Shown piece after piece: positions 10,817-20,360 of a DNA stretch of 64,000 nucleotides (its first letter is position 1; each line of letters begins with the position of its first letter). The notes under the pieces are model-generated. The model was not told the DNA's origin and ran no database searches. It worked only from the letters and a program-made list of their open reading frames with translations. The stretch is from Amborella trichopoda (Eukaryota; Streptophyta; Magnoliopsida; Amborellales; Amborellaceae). The position numbers were made by a program, and so were the translations under genes. The stretch spans positions 410,468 to 474,467 of the forward strand of contig NW_006499431.1 of NCBI RefSeq assembly GCF_000471905.2, read 5' to 3'.

Positions 10817-12503
10817 GCATATATGCCATCCTAAATTGGGATTCCGACCAATGCAAAGTCAATGTGAAAGTTATGCGTGCATGCCGTGAAGAATGATAAT
10901 GTTGATGTTAAGTGTTTGTCCTCACAAGCCCCATATTCTTCTCACAATGGCCTATGCATCCACTACCTGATAAACCCTAGCCACCACTTAACACAACCGG
11001 TCTTGATGGGATACCTGTGAATCCCACTCTGGCAGATGCATCTTGGGAATCAAAATCCCAAAGATATCGACTCTGCAAAGTCGGGCCTAGAGTCTTAGTG
11101 TTCTAAGACACTCTGCTAGCCCACTTAAGTCGTGTAGAGCTGCTGACTCTGAAGAGCCTGTTCACCATGACATATCATATGCCTCTTTGAATCACGTTAG
11201 TCACATAGAGCTGCTAACGGAGCTCCCGCCAAAGAGTCCACTCACCATGGCATGTCACATACCACTTTAAATCACGAGTCCAATACTCCCACTAAAACCT
11301 CGAATATTATAAGAACACGAACATTCTAAAATAAACATGGTACATAAAACAATCGGGAGCTAGTTGCCTTTAAATGGCCTAAAACCAACATTATGCCACT
11401 TATTTTATTGTTCCTTTTTTTGTCTTTTTGGGTAATTCAGTGGGGTAGACAAGCCCCTACCTGTTTTCTTCAAATAGTTTAGGCGTTAGTTTTTTGAAGG
11501 TGTTAGTGGGGTGGTGTCAATGAGAATGGAAACCACAATGTGGTGACTAGGGCATGGGGTTGCTACCACTACAACCCCAGCCCCTTTCCCAAAATTGAGG
11601 TTCGTTTTGAAATTATTTTATTGTTCTCATGTCATGGAAGGACATTATCCTAGGATTCATAATAAGCATACTTGAGAAGGTATCTGATCAGATTTGAGAA
11701 GACTGGGGAAGTTAAAATATAGTTAATTTTTTATTTATTTTTAATTTTATTTTTTAGAGAGTCCTGATTGAATGTTCTGAATGGAGCATATGAGTGATTG
11801 ATATGACATTTTGTACTAATGAGAATTACGATTTTAGGTTCTCATCAATTTTGGTCTTGGAGCCTGGCAACAGAAGTTTAGTCATATGCACAAAATCTAG
11901 GGTTTACTAGCATGTATGTTTGCCTGGATGTGAGTGTTTTTGTTTTGATCAAGCATGGATTTTCAATATCTTCTTTACTTTTGGCCTGTGATTTCGAATG
12001 TGTGCTTATATAGTGATAAGATCACAGATTTCTCCGCATTCAAAATTGAACATCCCTAGTTCTGATTTTGGCAGCTCCCACGAGGCACACATCAGTGGTC
12101 AAGCTTCCTTACTCCGGAAGAGCTCGTTCTGCTGCTGCAACGTGCCTCAATTTCAGTTAGTTTCTTACACAAATATGCTTTTAGTATTTTAATTTCCAAG
12201 TGCTATAATTTAAGCAGCGTTGCTTTTAATTGTTCACCAAAAAGTTGCACTGACTACTTATGCGTACTTACTCATGGGCCATTTAAATTTCCAAATTCCA
12301 ATTAAGCGACATTTCTCTATCTTTTATTGATAAGCTGCAGTGACTATTCTGTCGAGCTTACACATTGACTCTCTCTTACTCAGGTCCAAGAAATGGCAGG
12401 ATTTGTATACAATCCGCTAACAGGCAAGTGGGCTCTGTCTGATGATGTTAGTGTGAACTTCATTGCTCTTGGTGCCAAGCAGATTCATAGGAAAGCATTG
12501 TAA
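2249..12503 (+). CDS. COQ3: COQ3, ubiquinone biosynthesis O-methyltransferase, 3' part (4 exons)
   Basis: The product is the mitochondrial S-adenosylmethionine-dependent enzyme that performs the O-methylation steps of ubiquinone synthesis. Exons 2249-2298, 6146-6295, 12075-12155 and 12384-12503 join in frame to about 132 residues. Recognisable family segments in order are FDAVIALE/VIEHVANPSEFC (the region after SAM motif I), STINRSMRAYAAAIVAAEY, ILRW/LPRGTHQWS, FLTPEELVLLLQRAS and AGFVYNPLTGKWALSDDVSV, ending in TAA at 12501. All visible junctions are GT-AG and the last three are phase 0. The family is usually ~320 residues, so roughly 190 N-terminal residues, including the transit peptide and the glycine-rich SAM motif, are missing from the window. 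The introns are 3847, 5779 and 228 bp; the first two carry LINE fragments and the second an assembly gap. No internal stop or frameshift is seen, so the gene is probably intact. Confidence 0.92.
3240..3425. repeat. GGCCCAGCCCAG-type repeat remnant
   Basis: Alternating GGGCAGGCCC, GGCCCAGCCCAGCC and CAGCCCAGGCC words stand out from the AT-rich surroundings. Similar GGGCC-rich patches occur at 52930-53095 and 60535-60590. This is probably the end of a dispersed DNA transposon. No target duplication was identified. Confidence 0.35.
3560..3860. repeat. GGAATCG/CGATTCC motif array
   Basis: GGAATCG, TAGGAATCG, GAATCGCG and their complements recur at irregular spacing. This resembles the subterminal motif arrays of the hAT elements described at 27.7 and 45.8 kb, but no ends were found here. 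Confidence 0.35.
4159..4440. repeat. ~173-bp imperfect tandem duplication
   Basis: The segment from GCATCTTCT through GACCTC, then GAGAAACCC/GAAAAACCC and GGGGTCCATC, occurs twice (about 4159-4266 and 4323-4440). The 133-codon reading frame across it resembles no family I know and is probably incidental. Confidence 0.55.
4840..5460 (+). mobile_element. LINE 3' end: zf-RVT tail and RNase H remnant
   Basis: Around 4860-4925 the + strand reads ELEAASHLLIHC followed by ITIW, the end of the reverse-transcriptase zinc-binding (zf-RVT) domain of plant LINEs. At 5155-5350 it reads VEGDCRNIIIWFRKDS, then PWTLAMIF, then QYADTLAMKGF, the C-terminal half of the RVT_3 RNase H domain. Both are interrupted by stops. 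An A-rich tail near 5440-5455 may be the 3' end. The element sits in a COQ3 intron in the gene's sense orientation and is severely 5'-truncated. Confidence 0.75.
5461..6145. other. COQ3 intron, nothing recognised
   Basis: This stretch includes the end of a 155-codon open frame (5390-5857) rich in hydrophobic residues. It matches no family I recognise and starts inside the LINE 3' region, so I treat it as non-coding. Confidence 0.4.
6146..6295 (+). CDS. COQ3: COQ3 exon B
   Basis: This exon has 50 codons in phase 0, from VIEHVANPSEFC to AEYILRW. The acceptor is CATTTCCAG and the donor TGG|GTATG. It holds the most conserved post-SAM motif of the family. Confidence 0.93.
6296..7929. other. COQ3 intron, non-coding
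   Basis: AT-rich sequence with no coding signal. Short inverted words (GGGATCATG/CATGATCCC style) around 7680-7800 hint at an old repeat. The pyrimidine/A-rich stretch at 7130-7165 is low complexity. Confidence 0.4.
7930..9990 (-). mobile_element. L1-type LINE fragment (endonuclease and reverse transcriptase)
   Basis: Read on the minus strand from 9990 down, the order is that of a LINE ORF2. An endonuclease-like block (about 9980-9690) has FKAVYGPNQPLLREFVWSQL and a degraded GDFN motif. The reverse transcriptase (about 9115-8230) contains EEIKKAIFNLNHDRAPGIDG, then a degraded copy of the QILDG block and an F-E-K-AYD-like segment (ENSYDHNDWKVLD). A block at 8240-8130 reads LCIGKLNEKTMDRVVECF. 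Stops and frameshifts are numerous, so it is dead. It lies antisense in the large COQ3 intron. Both ends are approximate. Confidence 0.8.
10384..10431. repeat. (CT)n microsatellite beside assembly gap
   Basis: A pure CT run of 48 bp followed by CACATATATA and then low-quality-looking sequence up to the gap. Confidence 0.95.
10499..10672. other. Assembly gap (174 N)
   Basis: An unresolved run of N lies inside the second visible COQ3 intron, between two CT microsatellite runs. Confidence 1.
10673..10814. other. Error-rich duplicate of left gap flank plus second (CT)n
   Basis: The sequence after the gap (TTACTTTTTTACTTTATTTAAAA, then CTCTAAGTATCTACTATGGG, then CT repeat at 10768-10814) aligns with the sequence left of the gap (10310-10432) if small insertions are allowed. 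It looks like a poor-quality second reading of the same locus through the microsatellite. See findings. Confidence 0.65.
10815..12074. other. COQ3 intron, non-coding
   Basis: No coding signal before exon C. It contains the tandem repeat at 11128-11276 and a stretch of short direct repeats that may be an old LTR-element piece. Otherwise nothing is recognised. Confidence 0.4.
11128..11276. repeat. Two tandem ~75-bp units
   Basis: Units starting AGTCGTGTAGAGCTGCT (11128) and AGTCACATAGAGCTGCT (11199) share CACCATG-CAT-TCA and TTTGAATCACG/TTTAAATCACG blocks. They are 71 and 78 bp long and about 75% alike by eye. Confidence 0.7.
12075..12155 (+). CDS. COQ3: COQ3 exon C
   Basis: This exon has 27 codons in phase 0, running from LPRGTHQWSSF to QRASIS. 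The acceptor is ATTTTGGCAG and the donor TCA|GTTAGT. Confidence 0.92.
12384..12503 (+). CDS. COQ3: COQ3 exon D (terminal, stop TAA)
   Basis: It has 39 codons plus TAA and encodes VQEMAGFVYNPLTGKW followed by the conserved SDDVSVNFIALG tail. The acceptor is CTTACTCAG. An AATAAG hexamer at about 12653 is the only polyadenylation-like signal noticed downstream. Confidence 0.93.
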   Translation, partial: VQEMAGFVYNPLTGKWALSDDVSVNFIALGAKQIHRKAL

Positions 12504-13379
12504 TTTTTATTTTCCATTTAATAACAAGGTTCACCTTATTTGGTTGACCTTTGCCTCTTAGTATGGCTATGATTGGAAAATATGAGAGGCTTTTTCATGC
12601 AGCCTTGCTCATCTTATTTATGTGCATTATAAAGTAGACATTAAGTTGAATGAATAAGCCTGGTGGGATATTCCCAGCTGCACTGGAATTGAAAAGCAAA
12701 GAGGAACCAGTTGCAAAGACCTGCAAAACTGCCATGGATTTTGAGGAAATGGTATAAATGCACTGCAGTAATAAAAATATGGAAATTTTCATGTACTTTT
12801 TCAAGTGAAAGGATGAAGGGAGAAGGATGTGGTTCCTCCTCTCTATAAGTTACGGTCTTCATAGACCATTGGGTCTAGGTAAACGCCGTGAGACCTTCGC
12901 TTCCTTCCACACAGAAGGCTTAGCAGCCATCCCAGCTCTCGATTTCCAACCCCCTCCTTTGAAGAATAAGACGACCAGGCCACCACATCCTCCCCCCCAC
13001 CCCCCCCGGCCCCCCTTCCCCTCCCCCTTCCCCTCCTTTGGAAATTAGACTGACTAAATTTTCAGTGAATTGGGATTCTAAAGCTGTCATGTAAGGGGAA
13101 CTCCAATTCCTCTGGTGACAAAAGTACCCTGACCTGGGGAACTCCAATTCCTCTACTGACAAAAGTACCCTGACCAAGTGAGACCAACAGCTCTTCATCC
13201 AATAAACAGTTTTGAGATCAGGGCATTGGCACCTAAGACCTGAAAGAACTGATCTCTCTCGTTTATTTGTCCAGCCATTCCTTTTTTGATACTGTTAACT
13301 TTGCATTGAAAGAGAGAAAAGTTATATAGTTACCCTATGGGCAAAATAATCACCGAGATATGTGACAACAAAAGAGCTT
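12504..13379. other. COQ3 3' flank, intergenic
   Basis: The 3' UTR and flank of COQ3. It holds a C-rich run (about 12985-13035) and a direct repeat of 42-43 bp (13094-13176, GGGGAACTCCAATTCCTCT twice). No gene is recognised. Confidence 0.5.
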
Positions 13380-14730
13380 ACAGCACACAACAACTATTAC
13401 AAGAAAGGAAACAGATATGAGTCCAAGAGACCTGCATATACCTGCAAAGATCATGAATGTTATCAAATATTTTCCAAGGGGGGAGTTGATTGGTGAGAAG
13501 CCCAACCAATGACATTCTTGGAGTCCCCTTTTATGGCAAGAAAAGGGCCCCATGAGTGGTCGTAGAGCCTGAGGCCTTATAAGAGGGCCCATGCTTTGGC
13601 TTCCATGGAATCTGTGACACCGATAGAGGAGGAGTAGGAGAGAAGTGTGATTCTATCCTGGTTTCTAAAAATGCCTCTGATTCCTGCTGGTCTTGGGTTG
13701 CCCAAATAGGACCCATTGAAATTGAGTTTGATCTTGCCCTCTTCAGGTCTCCATAGAGCGATCTTTGAGGGTAATGTTGAAGAATATTAACCCAGTGAAG
13801 GATGAAATCTGAGGTCAAGAGGTGCCTGAACCGGCTATGGTTGGTGGCCCAGAGATAACCATAGTCCTTATGGTTTCCTGAATTTTGTGGATTGGGGCAT
13901 AAAGGCCTTGGAAGATTCTGTTGTTGTGCTCTTTCCAAATGGCCCAGAGGGTGGCCGCAGTGGTAGCTGTCCAAAGGATGGACCGGGATTTGGACCAAGG
14001 CAGGAAGGTCGAGAGCTGGAATAGTTGGGTGACTGACTCAGGGGTCACCCAGATGCACCCAAATAATTGGAGAGTTTCCTGCCAGATTTTACCCGCCAGG
14101 AGGCAATGTAAGAATAGATGTGCATTGGTCTCTTCTTGGGAAAAACACATTACACACCTTTTTGGAATTTGGACTCCTCTCTTATGGAGTTTGTCTACCA
14201 TTAAGATTCTACCCCACAAAGCAATCCAAGAGAAGACCTAGATCCTCAGAGGTAAGAAAGAATTACGGGCTTGGGGGACAACGGGATGGGTGACCACATT
14301 CCCGAGAGGGGGATAGGAATGTTTGAGGAAGAGGGAGGCAACCGAGAAAATTCTCGAGGGGTTGGGTTCCCTGATGATCCGATCTTCACTGTGTGAGGGA
14401 AGGTGGCAGGAGGAAAGAAGGTTAGAGAGGTCTAGAAAGGCCGAAAGTTCATTATCCCGGAAGGGTCTACGGAGATCCAGGTTCCAAGATCTGCAACCAC
14501 CGAGGGTGGAAACATCTCTTCAATGAAAGCTGAGGGGTTTCTATGAAAAGCGAGAGGAAAGGGTACCCAGCCAGCGGTCAAGCCAGAAACTGACGTTGGC
14601 TCTGCTCATAGGGTGGAAGTGAACGGAGTCCTTTAAGAGGTGCAGGGTGTGGGATATAGATGTCCAAAAGCCGGAAGAGGCATGCATAGAGGAGTTGGGA
14701 ATAATCCAAAGGAAGAGGAGAGCTGGCACT
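13380..14730 (-). mobile_element. LINE 3' half: zf-RVT and RNase H, degraded
   Basis: On the minus strand, SFWLDRWLG (14590) precedes a zf-RVT domain with GVQIPKRCVMCFSQEETNAH and LFLHC (about 14175-14090), then FLPWSKSRSILWTA and IWKEHNNRIFQGL. Next comes an RNase H remnant, with GDSKNVIGWASHQSTPPWKI near 13480. This matches the C-terminal part of plant L1 ORF2 with an acquired RNase H. Multiple stops and shifts break the frame, and the element is 5'-truncated near 14730. Its RNase H end points toward COQ3. Confidence 0.85.
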
Positions 14731-17700
14731 TATGAGTTTAGATTTCATGCCACAATTTACCTCCCTATGTGGCTATTCTCCACCACCATTTACTCAAGAT
14801 GGCAAGGTTGTTTTTACTTACGATGGCTATGTTGTTTTTCCAACCATTCCTAGTATATTTTTAAAGGCTTTTTGCTTGAGCAAGATCCTTGATCAAAGGG
14901 TTGCAGATCAGGTGGGAGGTGCTCTTGACTAGAAAGCTCTAGAGGTGCTATGCAACTCTAGGGCTTTTCCTTGGCTTCCAATTTTGCCTTCAACCAAGAG
15001 ATGAGAGCTTTACTAGGACATCCATCCATCGTCAGTGGCATGGTTGCAGGTTGGTTTATCCTATTCTTTTTTCATCGATTTGTTGTATTACAGTCCATAA
15101 TTTCATATTGGGAATATATGTCTGTATACTACATTGATGCTTATGGTTATTGGCCCAATTTCTTCTTTTTTTTAAAGAAAAAAAAAAAGGATGAATTCAT
15201 CTTGCCACTGCTCCCCTATTTGACATGCTCAAGTGCAAAGGCACGCACGCGCACGCGCACGCTTTGAATGATAGATTGATGAATGTTGATGAAGGGATCG
15301 TATTTAAGCCTAGGAAAGGATTTGCAGAGTCGTTTTCTTACTGAATTTTTCGCGAATTCAAGCTAGATGTGCCCAGCAAACTGTTTTCAGCCAAATTCGA
15401 GAAGATCTGGAGGTGAAATCCTCTCTTATGTAGGCTACAAACTGAACAACTGAAATTTTCAATAGAGAAGAGTGGGAGTGTATGTGTCAGCAGAGCCAGC
15501 TTAGAAATAGTGCAAAAACCAAGCAGAAAATCAAGAAAACACATAAAAATAGGGAAAGCATAAAATAAACTAAAAAATTACGGTTAAATTAAAGAAAACT
15601 AAAAAAGTTGATTTGGAAGTTAGTCCCACAATTCCAGCATCTGGAGTTGGTGGCCAGATTAGACTAGAAATTAAATGTCTTCATCCTCAGCCCTATAGAT
15701 TTGCTTGAACAAGTACCTATGGCATGTTCTTCTTAGGGTTTGAGTTACTTGGGCACATTCATCATATGGCTTTCATTTAGGTTTTAATAGTTATAAAGAG
15801 TTAAGGTTTCTAGAGCTAGGTTTCTCAGGTTTCTAGGCTCTAGGGTCTCTTTAGCCTAAAGGGTTCTCTTACTAATTTCCTAGAAATTTATCTAGGATTT
15901 CAGTTATGGGATTTTAGATTATAGGTTAAAAGGAGCTAGAAAGGGGTTTATATAGGCTTCAATTAAATCCTAGTTCTATTGGAATTAGGAGTCTTAGGTT
16001 TATCTCTAGAGTTCTAAATCTAATAAGATTAGGCTTCTAAGGCTTCTAGATCAATCAAACATATTGTTCAACAGGTCCGGAAGTCTCCATAGAGTGAAAA
16101 TAAGATCACAGACCATGTTGCCCGATTTTCAGAATGTTCTAGACTCCAGGACTGTGAGCAATGCAATACGCATGGCTAGGCCTAGGGACGCACTCCACAT
16201 CGCTGAACTAGGTCCAGCGCGGATGATTCTGAAGACTATCCAGTCCAGTCTGGTGTCAGTATGACTGAATTTGGACTAGGATCGGGGGTTACGATCTAGA
16301 GTTTTCTGAGGTTTCTATGCTATTTTGGAAAAATCCAGATCAATCAGGCTATCTTCAGATGGATTTGAACATATTTAGATTGGTTTGACTAGATTTGGTA
16401 TATTCAATGGTTTTCCTAAGGATTATGGACAGCAGGTTATGGCACACTAAGCTTCACTTGGCTAATATGGTCCTATGGTTCAGGTTTATAGGTTTTAGGG
16501 TTTTAGAAATTAAGAAAATTAGCCAATTTCAAATTGGGTGTCTACATGGCCAATCCCCCATTTTGGAAATTTCATGGCATCATGTGGTGAATGTTTCCAA
16601 AGTAGAGCACAAAGCAAGGACATGGGTTATGTTGGGGCTTGAATCCATGCCCCTTTGTATAAAACTATTTGCTCGGCTAGCTAAGACACATATTGACTAG
16701 GTGAATTTCAATGAAAAGGAGCGAACAGTTCAAATGCGGGTTATAAGGAAAACCTTATCCCCTCCTGGCCTTGCTCTAGGCTTTGGTATTGATTCAAGGC
16801 CTAAAAGCCTTTATGACGATGGGAATGTTAGTGCAATGAGATATGCGGATGGGAGCAAATGCACACTGGTAGAAGCCCGATGAGTCCTAGTGTCCCTCAA
16901 GCGCCCTTGTCCCTTCCCAAAGAATTCTAAGTCCCCCCGAGTGGCCTTGTCCCTTCCCAAAGAATTCTACCTTTGGAGAAGGTATGTTTAGGGTTGGTGT
17001 TCCATCTAAAAGAAAGAGGGAGACGACCCATAACTTTTATCCATCTTAATTTCTCAAGGGCAACCACAGACGCTAGTGCGGATGCTGCAACGAGCAGGAC
17101 GACCGTTGAGGAATCGACTCCTCCCAAAAATGTGGGAGTGACCAGGGACAATGTTGCTGTATTAATGATAATAGGGGCTCACTGATTACTATAGAGACCA
17201 TCGGAGATGTTCCATAATCAGCCCCCCCTTCAAATATGGGCGACACTCCTAAGCTAATCACCTCCCCTGTGATAGGTATATTTTTATATATTTCAATGGT
17301 TTGGAGAGGTCTCATACATTTATGTGCATTAAACTACTTCTTTTTGTAGGCCCTTCGTCTTTGCTAGCTACGCAAATTCTGCCTCGTGTGGTTCCTCAAG
17401 GAGTTAGTTCTTCTTCCCCTTCTTACAATGTCAGCCATAAATTGAGGCATGGAATGCTCAATGTGGTTGCAGGAAGCTTGCTTCTCTCCAATTGAGGACC
17501 TTGCAGAGGGGAAAAGTCTTTTGACAACTATTCTAGGCTATTGTTGCAATGGAATTACTCCCTAGGCAGCAGTCGTTAGGTTGTGATGAACATATTAATA
17601 TGCCAAGCAGGCTCTTCCTTCATTCATTAAGGCTGAGTAGTCCTGCCTAGAGGCAGAACAAGCTAAAGCCGGGGATGAGCTCAAAAAGTAGTTAGAGGCA

Positions 17701-18380
17701 CAAGATTCTCCGTTGACCATAGTGCTACCTCCATCCTTGGAGAAGCCATATGAGGTGGAAGCTCCATGTACGGTTTTGCCCGAGTCTTTTCAGCAATGGG
17801 GCCTAGGGACCAATATGATGATTGGTTTAGGTAGGGCGTCTAAGCATCTGGAAGGAGAACCTGTCTTTGCTCGATCTCTTTACACAACATTGTCTGGAAG
17901 CCAAGCAAAAGGAGTTAGAGGCAACTTCCCAGCTACTTCGCGTTATGCAAAGTGCATACCGAATTTAGGACCAGAGGAACAGTCTCTTAAGGGGGAATTT
18001 AAAAAATGTTAAGAGACGTGGATAAAGCTTGAGGCAAAGGGTGATGCCGCTATTGCTCGCGACCTCCTATTGGCATAGTAGAGATCCTTGAGAGCTAGGG
18101 AGAAAATCACATGTCTCCAGACAATGGTCCTGGCAAAGTTGCAGTGCTGCCCTCCTTTTGATTAGGGGTTTGCCCCATCTTTTTATGTGCATCTCCTTTT
18201 AATGGAACAATTTTTCTTAATCTTCTCTCTTTTTAATGGTTAATAACGAGTCATGCATATTTTGTGCCTAAGGGCACTTGCCAACGTTGATGTACGGTTT
18301 AGACTCATGCATCTAGGAGATCAACCTGAAATTTTAGATTCATACATATATGAGTAATGATACATGTTTATGCGTAATAG
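14731..18380. other. Intergenic, decayed coding-like stretches of unknown origin
   Basis: Short open stretches occur on the + strand: FTQDGKVVFTYDGYVVFP at about 14790-14840, and a charged stretch at 17640-18100 with EAEQAKAGDELKK and KLEAKGDAAIARDLL that looks like a coiled coil. They could be remains of a retroelement gag or a plant-mobile-domain protein, but I cannot identify them. A ~40-bp duplication (CCTTGTCCCTTCCCAAAGAATTCT twice) lies at 16905-16970. Confidence 0.35.
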
Positions 18381-18384
18381 CATT

Positions 18385-19690
18385 TGAAATACCCATAGTT
18401 GATGATCAGCATGGTGGGTTCTTCGTTCTTGTTAATGAGAAGATAAGCCCCATCAGCATGGTGGGTTCTTCGTTCTTGTTAATGAGAAGATAAGCCCCAT
18501 CAGCATGTTGGGTTCTTCGTTCCTGTTAATGAGAAGATAAGCCCCATCAGCATGACCTCCTTAACCACAAATGGGCCTTCCCACTTAGGTCCAAATTTCT
18601 CTTATGGTTTGCCAGGGTATACAATAAGGTGTCTTAAAGCAAGGACTAGATCACCTTGTTAAATGAGCAATATTTAGGGTTTTATTATAGGATTTACTAA
18701 TCCATGCTTGATAAGTTTCTAGGTTTTACTGGGGCGCTGAGTTGCTGGTCAACTAGTGCGTCGAACTCTCCTAGGATAACTTTAGCTTTATCCTCTTCGC
18801 ACATTCTATCATATACTGTTACACACAAAATATTTAAAGTTCCAAGATGTCTCCATAATACACAAGAGAATGGGAGGTAGCACCGATCTCTCCTGTTGTT
18901 GTGGTTCTGTAAGCTTATGGTACCTCTGGTAGTTTCTCATGCAATCTTTTATGTTAGAGATCGTTTTGACAAGGGCATGACATAGCATCTTAATAAACTC
19001 TTCAGCTTGGCATTAGCTTGAAGATAATAAATGGTGGAATATTTCAAACTCATGTGGAATTCTTTCTTGCTAGAGTTTATTGATATTTTGGTTCTTAGAG
19101 GGAGAGAAGTTATTTGAGATTATTATATAGGGAAACTGATATCAAAATATGATGTGAGTTCGCATGGGGCTGGCCGCAACCTTATTGATGACAATCCTTG
19201 GTGGGGTTGCCTGGATTCGTTTAGAGAACTGGTATGTGGCTGCTAAGATGAAAGCTGATAATACGGGATCTATTGGCCTGACATCTATTCACTTTTTAGC
19301 AAAAGGCCAAGAAATAGTGACATGGTGAAGCAGCTCTGCTGGTTGGTACGAGTAATTGCCATGAAATTTGTAAGCTGGGCATTTCTTTGTATGTTCTTGT
19401 GCTATGGTAAGCCAGAAATATCCTGGTGGTTTGATTCTAAAGTACAGTTCTGGTCTAGGTTGATGCAATCCACAAATTCCTTCATGTGATTCAATAAGAC
19501 TCTTACAGGATCCTTCAAGTGAGACACACCAAAGGAAAATAATGTCAAAGTTCTTCTACAGAGGAGTCCTATGATGTTGAACCTCACAGTTTTTCTTCTA
19601 ATAGAATCTGTCTTTTTCATCTTTCTTCCACCTCTCATATTGAATACAATCTATGAAGGGTTGTCTCCAATCAATGCCCTCAATTTGTGC
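18385..19690 (-). mobile_element. Ty3/gypsy pol remnant (end of RNase H, integrase)
   Basis: The minus strand, read from 19690 down, follows the gypsy order. First comes HEGICGLHQ, then PPGYFWLTIAQEHTKKCPAY (integrase zinc-binding side) and QPAELLHHVTISWPFA at the start of the catalytic core. Then LHEKLPEVPWAYRTT-like and GEIGATSHSLVY blocks appear, and finally KFGPKWEGPFVVKEVM close to 18570. Frames change repeatedly and stops are common, so it is non-functional. No LTRs or tRNA primer site were recognised. Its 3' end is disturbed by a tandem triplication. Confidence 0.85.
18405..18545. repeat. Three 47-bp tandem copies in gypsy 3' end
   Basis: Units beginning ATCAGCATGGTGGGTTCTTC start at 18405, 18452 and 18499, with a partial fourth at 18546. 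The 47-bp period is not a multiple of three, so it breaks the former integrase frame. Confidence 0.92.
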
Positions 19691-19868
19691 TCACGATGCA
19701 TGTTGTGATGGTAATGTGTCCTATTTTGATACTTTGGTCGAAGGATGCTGTAATGGGATTTCAGCCTCTGCCTGAGGCTATAGGGTTGATGCGAGCATTC
19801 CTTTTTGCTAAACCAAACCTGTAGCATACAGGGGGGGAGTGAACCGAACTTGTAGAATCCTTTTCTGA

Positions 19869-20360
19869 TTGAGAAGGAAATATCCATTAATTATCTGCAA
19901 TTTATAAATATAAACAAGACAAGTAAAAATTGAATATTTCCCTTCAATGCTTTCAGAATTGACTCCCTCCTTGCATAATAGACTAGATTAACCAGATTCA
20001 ACCAAAGTTAAGGCAGTAAGAATTATGCATATAGCATTCCAGAAGGTCTAATCTTATTCTCATAAACCATTCAATCAGATCAAATATTGATTTCAGAGTG
20101 GATGATGAAAATTCCATATCCAAAAAGTTAGGCATCATATTAGGAAATTCAAAGTGTTGAATTTCTTTATTACTAGCATCTTCACGACTATAAGATTATT
20201 GTAGAAAATGAAAGAGGAACAAGGATGATAAAATGGATGAGGAATTGTGACAAAAGAGGAAGACTAGAATGCATCATTAAAGAAAATAGTAAGAAAAAAA
20301 TATAGCAGTTATTAGGTTCAGAAGGTTCTAAAGAGTAATTATCACATATCAAATACTAAT
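19869..20360. repeat. ~490-bp segment, copy 1 of a two-copy duplication
   Basis: From GAGAAGGAAATATCCATTAATTAT through GAGTAATTATCACAT this segment matches 27372-27706 plus 30596-30760 inside CAD1 intron 6, at perhaps 80-85% by eye. This copy is uninterrupted; the other is split by a hAT element. It may be a dispersed repeat or a partial duplication of intron 6. Confidence 0.8.
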
